Source: Lingula anatina
Lineage: Eukaryota > Brachiopoda > Lingulata > Lingulida > Lingulidae
Length of the DNA stretch: 60,000 nt
Direction of reading: 5' to 3'
NCBI RefSeq assembly: GCF_001039355.2
Contig: NW_019775423.1
Span: forward strand, 188,001-248,000
The position numbers and the translations under genes were made by a program. Positions 23,901 to 31,994 of the stretch are shown here, piece by piece. The notes under the pieces are model-generated. The model was not told where the DNA came from. It did not search any database and saw only the letters and a list, made by a program, of their open reading frames with translations. Numbering within the stretch: the stretch's first letter is position 1; every line of letters starts with the position of its first letter.

Positions 23901-26900
23901 CTAAAGGTTATATTAATTACTGTTAAGTATTTATTTACACTTACCCATTTTGTTTTTCTTGCAAGGTTTAGTTTGGGTGATGGTGGCATTGCACCTGGTA
24001 CTGTTCCCTTTCTTGAGCTGTTTAACCCTTGTCATCAAGTTAGTGGCAGGATCACAATTGCCCCACTCCCCCTTGGTATACTTGCACTCTGTAAAGAGAA
24101 GGATAATACTTCATTATTGGTCTGAGTATAAGAATGAAATAATTTTTTTTCCAGTCATCAGCTAATATTGAGATAGATTTTTACCTCCAATATTTCGACG
24201 TCTAGCAGAACATCTTCATCGGGCAAAGTTGCTGATCTGGAAAATTTTTCCTCAGATGAATTACAGGCAGCTGTATAAAACATTCCCTGATGAAGATGTT
24301 CTGCTCAATATTAGCTGTTGACTGAAAAAAAAATTACTTTATTCTTATAACATAACACAGCTGATTAAATTCTTCTCTGGTCTGAGCATGAGGTGCAACT
24401 AAGGCTTCGTTCACATGGAATGTCTATTTTCTAAAAATCTATTTTCTATTCGCGCTATCTTATGATCACGGTCTGTGCCCTGAATATCCCGCCGCGTAAT
24501 TACTGGCAGCGCGAGCCAGTTACTTATAGTAACTTATAGTAACTGGCTCGCGCTGCCAGTAATTACGCCGCGGGATATTCAGGGCACAGACCGTGATCAT
24601 AAGACATACCGCGAATAGAAAACATTATTTAGAAAATAGACATTGCATGTGAATGAAGCCTAATCTGAATTTATTCAGAATTTTTTTATTTAGGTATTTC
24701 CATTCTATTTGAAGTGGAGCGTCAAAATGAGAAGAAAAAATTAATTTACCTCTTTATTCATGGACCATTAATTACTGTTACAGGCAATGTAGACAAATTA
24801 TAAATATTCCAATTGTTTATCAACATTTGAGCTATTTCACTCAAAAATCACATCAAAATTTTCCAACCATGCAAGATAAGTTTTCAAGGTCAAAACTTGA
24901 TATTCAGTCAGCTTGACCAAATTTTAAAAAAATATATATCTTCAAATTCGTGATATTCTAATTACTTTATGACATTAATGTATTAATCATTTTCTTCCAT
25001 ATCAGAACACTTCCACAATGGGTAAATGTAACAAAACACATGGTATTTTTTTCCTGAGAATAGTGTGAAAAAGTAAGTTACTGCTTTGAAGGGACTACAG
25101 AAAAGTGGCCATGACTATTAGTCCCCATTCAAATTCCCATTACAAATCTGCATGAATGTATGTGCTATAAAGCTTTAATCTTACAGTGCATTACTGGAAG
25201 CACCTAACTGTCAATAAATGATATGTTTTCAAATATCTTTGAGACACCTAATATGAACTTTTGTTGTTCCTGAAGCTCAAACTTCTTTCTAGCAGATGGA
25301 GGGTGGAAATCCTAGAAGGCAATCTTCTGCATGGGTTCCTTCCATCTGCGTGACTGAATGCTGCTCTTTCATAAACTGACTGATAAAATCCCACAAAAGT
25401 CAATCACAGTGGACCTTAATACTCAATACTTAATACCTTTTTACTCAACAATTATTTAGCCTATCCCAAATGACAAAGAAAGAATATACATTTAAGACAC
25501 AAACATGTGTTCATGTTTATCTGTTAACACATGCATGTGACGTGTATATTATCAGTGGAGAGCATGTGTGTGTTGTTCTACAAACATAAACACTTCTTAA
25601 CTTATATCATAAAGTATAAATGTGTCAGCAATTTTACACCACCATCCTTAAACTGGAAACCTGCCCAAAATGAAGAAAATAAATACCACTCCCAGACATT
25701 AATCACTACTGAGTTGGGTGTCACGTCATCTCTTAAATTCATTTCAGAAATACTTTAATCCAAGTTGCTGATCTGGAAAATTGTTCCTCAGATGAATTAC
25801 AGGCAGCTGTATAAAATATTGATTTTACCACTATATTCAGTTCACTTTTTGGCAAAATGAGGTAACTGTTCTATATCCTAAGCAAAATAATTCAATTTCA
25901 ATTAGCACATAAATCCAATTATTTTATCAGAAAATTAATTTTGCTATGAAATCTTGTAAAGTTAGGAAGATGAAGACGGCAGGATGGGATAACAATATAC
26001 AAACCTTTTTTACACTTTTTCTGCTCAAGTTTGACCTGGTCACAACCTGCTTTACTCTTCTTCAGGGTGAGAGTCCTGTTCTGCATGTTGTTACTGGTGT
26101 TGCAATCACTCCAAGGGCCCTTCATGTAACGACATTCTGTAATAACAATAACATGTAAATACATAATAAAAATATCAATAAATTACATGATAAATGAATA
26201 AGATATATTTCTAAAGAGTGTTTACATTTTGATTGCATGAGAATTGTTTTATATTTCTTCGTAAATGGATTTCAGAGTCAAAAAACAGGGCCATATTGTT
26301 CACAAAAATGTTTGGCATCCTTACAAAAATTAGACACATTTTTCATAATAATTTTCCAGAGGAGGGGGGTATCAATTTTGACAGATTTACATTTTTTACA
26401 AGCACTAATAGATATTGATTTCACCACAAGAAAGAAGGGAAATGGACTTGAATTAGTTCACTAATAGAGTCTGCAGGTTTATCCAGTGACTTGATATGAC
26501 AATATCTGTTTTAAACATGTTTCAGGTCATTTAAGATATCACAACAACTTTTGATCAAAGCACACATGGAACACTCACATGGGCCCACTGTACAGAAACA
26601 TTCATCCATGTCACTTATCATATTTCAGTGCACGCTGAAACACTTATGAACTTTTAAGCTGCAGCACATGGTGCATCCTCTTGTTATCAAGCAGAGACAG
26701 AAAGTCCAACTTAGTATAATACAAGAGGAAAATATCATTATTTAATGTCATTAACATCAAAAGCAACCATTAAATATATTTAATCTCACAAAACATACCT
26801 GGTTGGGTTGTACCTGACCTAAATATAAAAGGGTACCAAGACTGACAAAATGCTACATTGCAACATGCTTTCCACTAAGAGTTAAATATCAGTAAATGCA

Positions 26901-29900
26901 GTTTTATGCCAACTTGCACAACTACATACTTTTAGAGAAAGAGGCAATTTGTTCCTCAGTCTCTTATTCAGAAACTTCTGGTATGCAAAAGAGTAGGCAC
27001 AGACATACAGCATATGAAGCATGTTATAAAAAAAAAGACCAGCTAGGAAGAAATGGGGATATATATATATATATATATCCCCATTTCTTCCTAGCTGGTC
27101 TATATATATATATATATGAAGGTTGTCCCTTGAAGGTATCTCTCTGCTCAGTTTCAAGAAATGAGCTTGTGTGGATAACTTGTCCAAGTTTTGTTAAACA
27201 AAAGTTATAAAAGTTAAAACGTTTATTCAACAAGTCTTCTGCCTTGTAAATTGGGCACATTGGGCACAGTTGAAAATGTTCTATATGTCAGTTCAAAATG
27301 GATCTCCTGCCTTTTCAATAGGAAAAGGTTCAGACTGTCCTATACTCCTATACTCAGCATACTTACTCCCTTGAGGTTCCACTGTTTCTGGCTCTCCAGG
27401 ACATGGTATCCTACAGCTGAATGTCTTCTGCTTCACACGGCACCCCTCTCCAGATTTGGTGCCAATCCTGGTTCCTTGGCCACAGTTTCCATTTTCTGGC
27501 ACACAGTCACCAAATGTCCATGTGCATGCCTTGGCTGAAAGTAATTTTTCATAAAAGTTTAAAGTTTGGAATATAACACGAAATGATCATTGATTGGAAC
27601 AGGAAAGTTTTAAAAGAGGAGAACCCCTCTTCCTTCCCTTAATTTCCCACTGTATAAAATTTTCATTCTAAACTCTCTTTCATTATAAAAAGGAGAAAAG
27701 CTGTCAAAAGGGGAAGAAATCCAATCTCTGTCTATCATCATGATTTTAATACTTATTAGATAATAACAGTTAAAAAACAATAAATCATGTTTGAGAAAAA
27801 AATTATCTTTGTAGTTTTTTTTTATAAGTAATACAAATTGGTATATGCCAAACAGTTTTATGACATAAAATGTTATTATTATTATCCTTAACTGAATTAG
27901 CAAGAAAATTATTGACATTTTAAATGTTCCTCAATCATATACTTTTGTGACAACTATCAATGCTGCTAGAATAGTTGGTACACATTTGTTCTCTTCTGTT
28001 TGTTATTGCTTGCTAATTTGATCACTCAACCAAATATGCAAAAGTGCATGCAGTTTTCAATTCCTAAGAGACTCAATATCAGCCTTATTTTGAATACAGG
28101 AAGGCATAAATAAGTTCATTTGTCCCACCAATAGCTTTTTGGTTGGGCACTTTCTCAGTAAGTTAATAATACGGATCATTTGTGTGAAGGGTTGATTTTT
28201 AAGCGTCTTTTTCCATTGATTTTAACTATCAGCCACTCTGTGCTGCTTCAAAAGACAAAGCCCCACCAATGTGAATAAATAACACTATGGGGCATTGTTC
28301 CATAACTAATATGGCCATTAGTTGCATTTTGTGCTGTTTTCCCCTATGACATCCCCATGGAATATGAATGACTTAATATTGTGCAAATTAACAATTGATG
28401 CATCAAGTCCCATTAAAGGCTGGCTGAAAAAGTCAATGGTGTGATGTCAATTTACTTACTGAATTGATCTTACCCATATGCTATATGACCTGAAACTAAT
28501 ATTTTCCCCAAAAAAAGCCTACAGTATAGTAATTTCTAGGCATCATTATAATAACCATGTCAAGATAAATATATTTTCATTGGATTTGTTTTATCAGTAT
28601 GACTGAATGATTCTACCCAAGTTAATAAAATGCATAAAACAAAAGCTAAAATGAATATGTGCGCTGTATACACGAGAGTTGATAATAAGCTATGAAAGTT
28701 TGAAACCCAGGGTGTCTGATTCAGTATCTCCCTAGAGAAGGTTTCCCAGGGGGCACTTGTTCTTTTTTCATTATGGGGCTGGAATATATATACATATATA
28801 AACAACCTAATCTATGTGTTCCAAGTTTTTTAATTAAAACTAAAAATTATCTCTCAAATTTGATTGCACCTGTCTTTAAAAATGATTTGAATTATGGGGC
28901 AGCTTGATGAAATGTGAATGTTTACTAATCTTTCGAATATTTCTTATACAAGATTCCTTTTTTAAATGATTGATTTTCTTCAAGATGCAAACTTGGGGCT
29001 TAGTCAGGCAAGCACTGATAATCTCTAGTGCATAAAACATTCCAACCCAGCACTATCTATTTGGGTATGATGTACCAAATACTCCTCTTTCAAATCTCTG
29101 CCCATTAGATGACGGTGTTTTCATGCTTGACAGTGTGTGGAAGAAAAGATGTGATCACCCCTGACTCCATAATGGAGCAATGACAGAGCAAAGGTCTGCC
29201 TTTTCCTTTACGCTCCCTCGAATCACCATTCACAGCGAACCCCATCAGAGAACTTGACTCCAGTATCAACTGTGCCTTCCTATTCTGTTCCTTTCAGCCA
29301 CCTACCCACTAAAGGCCTGCTCCCCTTGTGCCTTTTTCATCAAGTATATTTGGGTGTGTAAAAATATACCAATGTGTATTGTCCTGGCTTTGAGAATGAC
29401 AACTGTCCCCTTGGTACACCAGGTCACACAGAGATAAAGTTACTTGGCTTCCTCTTTGGTTTGACACACAATCTTCACAGATGAATCAGGGCATTTTTTT
29501 ATGGATTAGCACTGTTGTGTCTGGAAATTCAGATTTTTGCCAAAATCTGTCTACTTGTCCATCATTGAAATTTGCTGTCATTGTGGATGTTTTTCTCATA
29601 ATGTTATTGAAAGGGATAATAACTCTTTGTATGAGATCTATATTTCACAATAAAAACATTGTGAATAACTCATAGAAATATAATATATTCTGTTTTACCA
29701 CAAAAACGGCAGTTATAGCTATTATTCTGATATCTGAGCTTGTCTTTAGACCACGTGACCTCCATTGATGGCTATAGTCTGTTAAAATCTCTTAAGAGAT
29801 TTTAACAAAAAAACCAAACTTTTTAGAAAAAAAACCAGGGACTAACTTTGAATGTAAAAATGGATTTATTAACCATTGGTTAGTATGGGAAAATTGTTGT

Positions 29901-31994
29901 TTACTCCAGGAAAATTCATTTTTTGGCCGAAACAAAGAGTTATTATACCTTTAAGTCACTAACAGTTTCAATGCATGCTTGTACATGGATTCGTGATTGT
30001 GTGCGTATGTGTTGTCATTTTTAGCATGTGTTTACTGTATTACAACCTAATTATTTTTACTTCAAACTTTCTACAGAATTCTTCAGGAATATAAAACATT
30101 ACCATTTAGAAAATCAGCTTAGCTAAATTTAATTCAGCATGTAGTAAAAGCCCTCATTTTCTTTGCAAGATTCATCAACATTAAGCTTATAAACATGAAA
30201 AATGAAAAACTAATACCATTACCTGTTATCTATGTATTCTTAATTGAGACTGCTCTGCATGTTTGACCATTTTAGCTGCCTAGTTTATTATACTACTTGG
30301 TTAAAGGTATCTTACCTGGGATTTCCTCCTTAATCAAATTTTCCTTGAAAAAATTTTCTTGCTCGCAAATTATTGCTCAACCCAATCCTGCACTTGGATT
30401 CAACATTTTATACCATTTAAATTAAATGATACAGGTCTCATTTGATTTAGACTGCCATGTCCTCCTGAATATTTCAAAAGGTTATAGCCACATCAGCTTC
30501 TTTTATTTCAGTGGTTTTATCATTTTTAAGGCCTAAATTGGGAAAGGTAGGTAGCTTTGCTGGAATATGTAGACATTTGGGACTGTTCATAAATGTAGAT
30601 ATTGTACCTGCAATTTCCTGATAATTAAGTTTTGACTTTTTCATATAAATATCAATTGCCCCACTTATATGTTTCCACAAAAATTATGTATGGCAATACT
30701 TAACTTAAAAAATGTCTGAAATATCAGCAGAAATTGTCTTCTGTTTGGAAACCACTACTAAAATTCCAAAGGAATGATAGTTGCAACTAATAGGAATACC
30801 ATCGTGGTTTGAAGTAAGCTTTTATCATATTAAAGGATTTGACAATGCTGTGCACATCATTGCTTGCAACTGTCACAAGTGATTCCACTTTTAATGGAAA
30901 TGTTCATCATTTTCTCATCCTGTCATCCAACAGAAATAAGTTGATTAAGACACTGTCTATCAATTTTCCCAACACTTGAAAAAAAGCATAAAAAGACAAA
31001 GTTATTTGTTGAAACCCTATCCTGAATGCTTGAACAGCAAGTGCAACAGACTCCATTTATGGTGGAGTTTAGCAAGTAACATAATTCATTTGTCTTCAGT
31101 TCAGATGGCAAATCAACCCCCATTTCCATGAGTTCCAACAACTGATCATTGAGGGAAACACATCAGGGAAAATATTGCTCTTACACATATAAACAAACAT
31201 GGTACAAACTTGGATCAGCTCATTTTAGACTCATTACTAGGTTATACTTGGTATCCCTGATGGAAGAAGGATGGACACCAGCAAATGTCAATGGGATTAT
31301 AATAATAACACATAGCTTATTGTATATGCCCCTCAGGAGTGATCAAAAGTGTATGAGAGTGAAGCTCTAAGGGAGTACAAAATTACTTGGAGCAAGAACT
31401 CCAAGCCTGCATCCCTTTAGTATGGGCATCACCAGCCTAATCAAATTTTCATCAAATATATTGAACACTCTTTTCCATTTCCGTACCACCTTTTTGGCAA
31501 CATGGTGTAGGAGAAATTCTTTTCCTCATAAAACAATTTGGCAACAATGTTGATACATTATTCTTATGAAGTCATAATGAGATATCCATATACCACTGCT
31601 CTAGCTAAATACTGGTTAAAATCATGCCACAAAGTTGTGCCAAAAGTTTTATTGTTACTAGTTCTCAGTAAATGGAATTTATGAATAAGAACACTGCAGA
31701 AACAATAATTTATGTACCTAGGCATAGGTGGGCTAGAGTGGGGGGGGGGGGGGGGGGCTCAGCCTCTTCCCCCTTTTTTATCCACATTAGTCATAAATGT
31801 TAAAAGTGAGGGAGGCTAAGGTGCCTCTTCCATTTCTTTAAACACAATTGTATACATAATTAAGTCATTGTACATAAAAACACACACAAATGCTCACCTT
31901 TTCTCCCAGCACCTCTCTCCTGACGCTCCAACACAGGGGAACCCTGGACGACAACAAGGCACACCAGTAGCAAACCTACAACCACTCTCTCCAT
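11866..31994 (-). CDS. pleiotrophin/midkine-like secreted protein with multiple C-type domains
   Basis: Gene-level entry. Exons in coding order: 31994-31898, 27534-27367, 26136-26005, then block B exons 24088-23945, 20485-20192, 19534-19406 and 19063-18920, then block A exons 17304-17161, 13969-13676, 13014-12886 and 12543-12400, and last 11993-11866. All junctions are phase 1 and all internal exons are multiples of three. The product starts with a signal peptide, then a six-cysteine PTN/MK N domain, then repeated four-cysteine C domains of the form CKY...W..C...R...L.....C......K.C. Vertebrate PTN and MK have one of each and bind heparan sulfate and receptors such as ALK, PTPRZ and LRP. Blocks A and B are probably alleles, so the true protein is likely 411 aa with six C domains, or 648 aa with ten if both are real. 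A non-coding 5' exon is likely, since an acceptor lies just before the start codon. Confidence 0.85.
12400..12543 (-). CDS. PTN/MK-like gene, C-domain exon 'a' (block A)
   Basis: A 144-nt exon, phase 1 to phase 1, acceptor TTCTAACAG and donor G|GTAAGA. It encodes CKYTWTWDAQCDDHN, the TRTMTLVMG strand and SCVNKRGQ, matching the C-type domain with cysteines at the four expected places. It differs from its block B counterpart at three bases, all synonymous. Confidence 0.85.
12886..13014 (-). CDS. PTN/MK-like gene, C-domain exon 'b' (block A)
   Basis: A 129-nt exon with acceptor CTTTTTCAG and a strong donor A|GTAAGT. It encodes GCKYMKGEWSDCEDGM, then TRTDQLKPRNNNPEC and TKKC, a complete four-cysteine C-type domain. 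Two synonymous differences from block B. Confidence 0.85.
13676..13969 (-). CDS. PTN/MK-like gene, C-domain plus basic-tail exon 'c' (block A)
   Basis: A C-type domain (NCKYLRQEWSECDTM to SSKC) followed by about 50 residues of dense Lys/Arg/Gln/Glu repeats of the type RQERKKQKQEKK. Read as an internal exon it ends at a weak donor AAAGAG|GTGACA in phase 1, which fits exon b. If that donor is skipped, the frame runs 12 more codons to a TAA at 13638 and the protein ends in LDEKD. The lysine-rich tail is reminiscent of the basic C-terminal tails of vertebrate PTN and MK, so exon c may serve as an alternative last exon. I saw no AATAAA close downstream. Confidence 0.75.
13970..17160 (-). other. 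intron between exons d and c (block A)
   Basis: About 3.2 kb without a supported exon. It holds a GCGT-type microsatellite near 16588-16612. Open frames that recur at the same relative place in block B reflect the duplication and contain the microsatellite; they are not conserved proteins. Confidence 0.6.
16588..16612. repeat. (GCGT)n microsatellite, block A
   Basis: Tandem GCGT/GTGT units. The counterpart in block B near 23113-23141 is one four-base unit longer, a length difference typical of alleles. Confidence 0.85.
17161..17304 (-). CDS. PTN/MK-like gene, C-domain exon 'd' (block A)
   Basis: A 144-nt exon with acceptor TCTTTACAG and donor G|GTAAGTG, phase 1 both sides. ECKYTKGEWGNCDPAT, TRVKQLKKGNSTRC and TKPCKKNK follow the vertebrate PTN C-domain pattern closely (CKY, W-G-x-C, T-R, L-K, K-P-C). 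It differs from block B at three bases, giving one Met/Leu change. Confidence 0.88.
17367..17531. mobile_element. inverted-repeat element with CAGTCA termini (block A)
   Basis: Starts CAGTCATCAGCTAATATTG and ends in the inverse, CAATATTAGCTGTTGACTG. Within the arms are two inverted GATGAAGATG-type motifs. Part of its middle (GTTGCTGATCTGGAAA to GGCAGCTGTATAAAA) recurs at 18712-18760. The block B copy is at about 24152-24331. No target duplication is evident. Confidence 0.6.
17532..18711 (-). other. intronic sequence upstream (gene sense) of exon d, block A
   Basis: No exon seen. It includes an imperfect hairpin around 18234-18296 (AGCAGATGGA against TCCATCTGC), shared with block B. Confidence 0.55.
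18712..18775. repeat. partial copy of the CAGTCA-element core next to the gap
   Basis: Repeats the internal segment of the element at 17367-17531. A copy at 25766-25830 marks the far end of block B. The assembly break therefore lies beside a dispersed repeat. Confidence 0.6.
18776..18776. other. single-N assembly gap at the block junction
   Basis: The only ambiguous base in the window, exactly between the end of block A and the start of repeated sequence. It marks a join between contigs rather than a read-through sequence. Confidence 0.95.
18777..18908. repeat. 66-bp direct repeat abutting the gap
   Basis: The 66 bases at 18777-18842 (starting CTACACTGTACAAATTTG) repeat immediately at 18843-18908. 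The same segment occurs once at the start of block A (12323). A terminal repeat flush with an N is typical of a contig-end artefact. Confidence 0.9.
18920..19063 (-). CDS. PTN/MK-like gene, C-domain exon 'a' (block B)
   Basis: Same protein sequence as 12400-12543, with three synonymous base differences. Splice sites are intact, so if the duplication were real this exon could be used in frame. Confidence 0.75.
19406..19534 (-). CDS. PTN/MK-like gene, C-domain exon 'b' (block B)
   Basis: Same protein sequence as 12886-13014, with two synonymous differences and the same donor A|GTAAGT. Confidence 0.75.
20192..20485 (-). CDS. PTN/MK-like gene, C-domain plus basic-tail exon 'c' (block B)
   Basis: Counterpart of 13676-13969 with five base differences, two of which change residues in the basic tail (Lys/Arg and Leu/Gln). 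The weak GTGACA donor and the read-through stop (TAA at 20154) are both conserved, so the choice between splicing on and stopping exists in both copies. Confidence 0.72.
20486..23526 (-). other. intron between exons d and c (block B), up to the MITE
   Basis: No exon seen. Small indels against block A (for example a 17-bp segment near 21935 and a shorter tract near 20870) and a (GCGT)n tract at about 23113-23141 distinguish the two copies. Confidence 0.55.
23527..23778. mobile_element. palindromic MITE 1, only in block B
   Basis: A 252-bp foldback element bounded by GGCTGCGTTCACAT and its inverse, flanked by TAA on both sides (23524-23526 and 23779-23781). The two arms, including TCTGTGCCCTGAATACCCC, are near-perfect inverted copies around a short centre at about 23650. 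The empty site AGTTAAGTGT is intact in block A near 16990. The 3-bp TAA duplication suggests PIF/Harbinger mobilisation. It has no coding capacity. Confidence 0.9.
23945..24088 (-). CDS. PTN/MK-like gene, C-domain exon 'd' (block B)
   Basis: Counterpart of 17161-17304, with one Met-to-Leu change and two synonymous differences. Acceptor and GTAAGTG donor are intact. In the gene it directly follows the unique exon e. Confidence 0.8.
24152..24331. mobile_element. inverted-repeat element with CAGTCA termini (block B)
   Basis: Block B copy of the element at 17367-17531, with the same CAGTCATCAGC and GCTGTTGACTG ends. On the minus strand it contains CGATGAAGATGT, a short loop, ACGTCGAAATATTG and later CAATATT. 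Confidence 0.6.
24403..24660. mobile_element. palindromic MITE 2, only in block B
   Basis: A 258-bp foldback element of the same family as 23527-23778 (GGCTTCGTTCACATGGAA start, shared TCTGTGCCCTGAATA arms), flanked by TAA at 24400-24402 and 24661-24663. The arms are nearly perfect and meet at a TATAGTAACT repeat. Block A has the uninterrupted site AACTAATCTG near 17609. Confidence 0.9.
26005..26136 (-). CDS. PTN/MK-like gene, first C-domain exon 'e'
   Basis: A 132-nt exon, acceptor TGTTATTACAG, phase 1. It encodes CRYMKGPWSDCNTSNN, then NRTLTLKKSKAGC and KKCKK, a full four-cysteine C-type domain. The donor G|GTTTGT is unusual at position +3. Reading past it would add about 30 unrelated residues to a stop at 25919. 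It is outside the duplicated block and single-copy. Confidence 0.85.
26137..27366 (-). other. intron between the N-domain exon and exon e
   Basis: No exon. It contains a perfect 66-bp palindrome with an AT centre at 27036-27101, followed by a second TA tract to about 27117. Confidence 0.6.
27036..27101. repeat. perfect 66-bp palindrome with (AT)n centre
   Basis: Arms at 27037-27060 and 27077-27100 (GACCAGCTAGGAAGAAATGG and on) are exact inverted copies around an 18-bp AT alternation. It can form a long hairpin or cruciform. No target duplication is evident. Confidence 0.9.
27367..27534 (-). CDS. PTN/MK-like gene, N-type domain exon
   Basis: A 168-nt exon, acceptor ATTACTTTCAG and donor A|GTAAGT. 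It encodes CTWTFGDCVPENGNCGQGTR, then IGTKSGEGC, KTFSC and RIPC. Six cysteines and the GNCGxGTRxGT...C...K...C+IPC pattern match the N-terminal domain of vertebrate pleiotrophin/midkine closely. A short acidic, proline-containing linker (PGEPETVEPQG) leads into the first C-type domain. This is the only N-type domain found. Confidence 0.9.
29781..29806. repeat. perfect 26-bp palindrome
   Basis: Uninterrupted palindrome centred on CTTAAG with arms GTTAAAATCT and its inverse. Intronic; no clear function. Confidence 0.85.
31740..31757. repeat. poly-G tract
   Basis: About 18 consecutive G, just inside the first coding intron. The length is unreliable for technical reasons. Confidence 0.85.
31898..31994 (-). 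CDS. PTN/MK-like gene, signal-peptide exon
   Basis: ATG at 31994-31992, then MERVVVGLLLVCLVVVQG, a textbook signal peptide with likely cleavage before SPVLERQ. The exon ends after 32 codons at donor G|GTGAGC in phase 1, matching the N-domain exon. The ATG is preceded by an acceptor-like TTTCAG about 13 bases upstream, suggesting a separate non-coding first exon further to the right. The basic spacer ERQERGAGRK precedes the N domain. Confidence 0.85.

Larger units (their letters stand above)
18843..25832. repeat. duplicated block B (6.99 kb)
   Basis: Second copy of 12323-18775. The extra length of about 537 bp is almost entirely two MITE insertions plus their TAA duplications (516 bp). Order and spacing of the four exons are otherwise the same. 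Confidence 0.95.
27535..31897 (-). other. first coding intron of the PTN/MK-like gene
   Basis: About 4.4 kb, no supported exon. Notable: a perfect 26-bp palindrome at 29781-29806 and a poly-G tract at about 31740-31757. Confidence 0.55.

Noticed and set aside
26882-27260. Overlapping frames on both strands with IYIYIY runs
   Set aside because: Artefacts of the AT-centred palindrome; the same peptide appears on both strands because the sequence is self-complementary.
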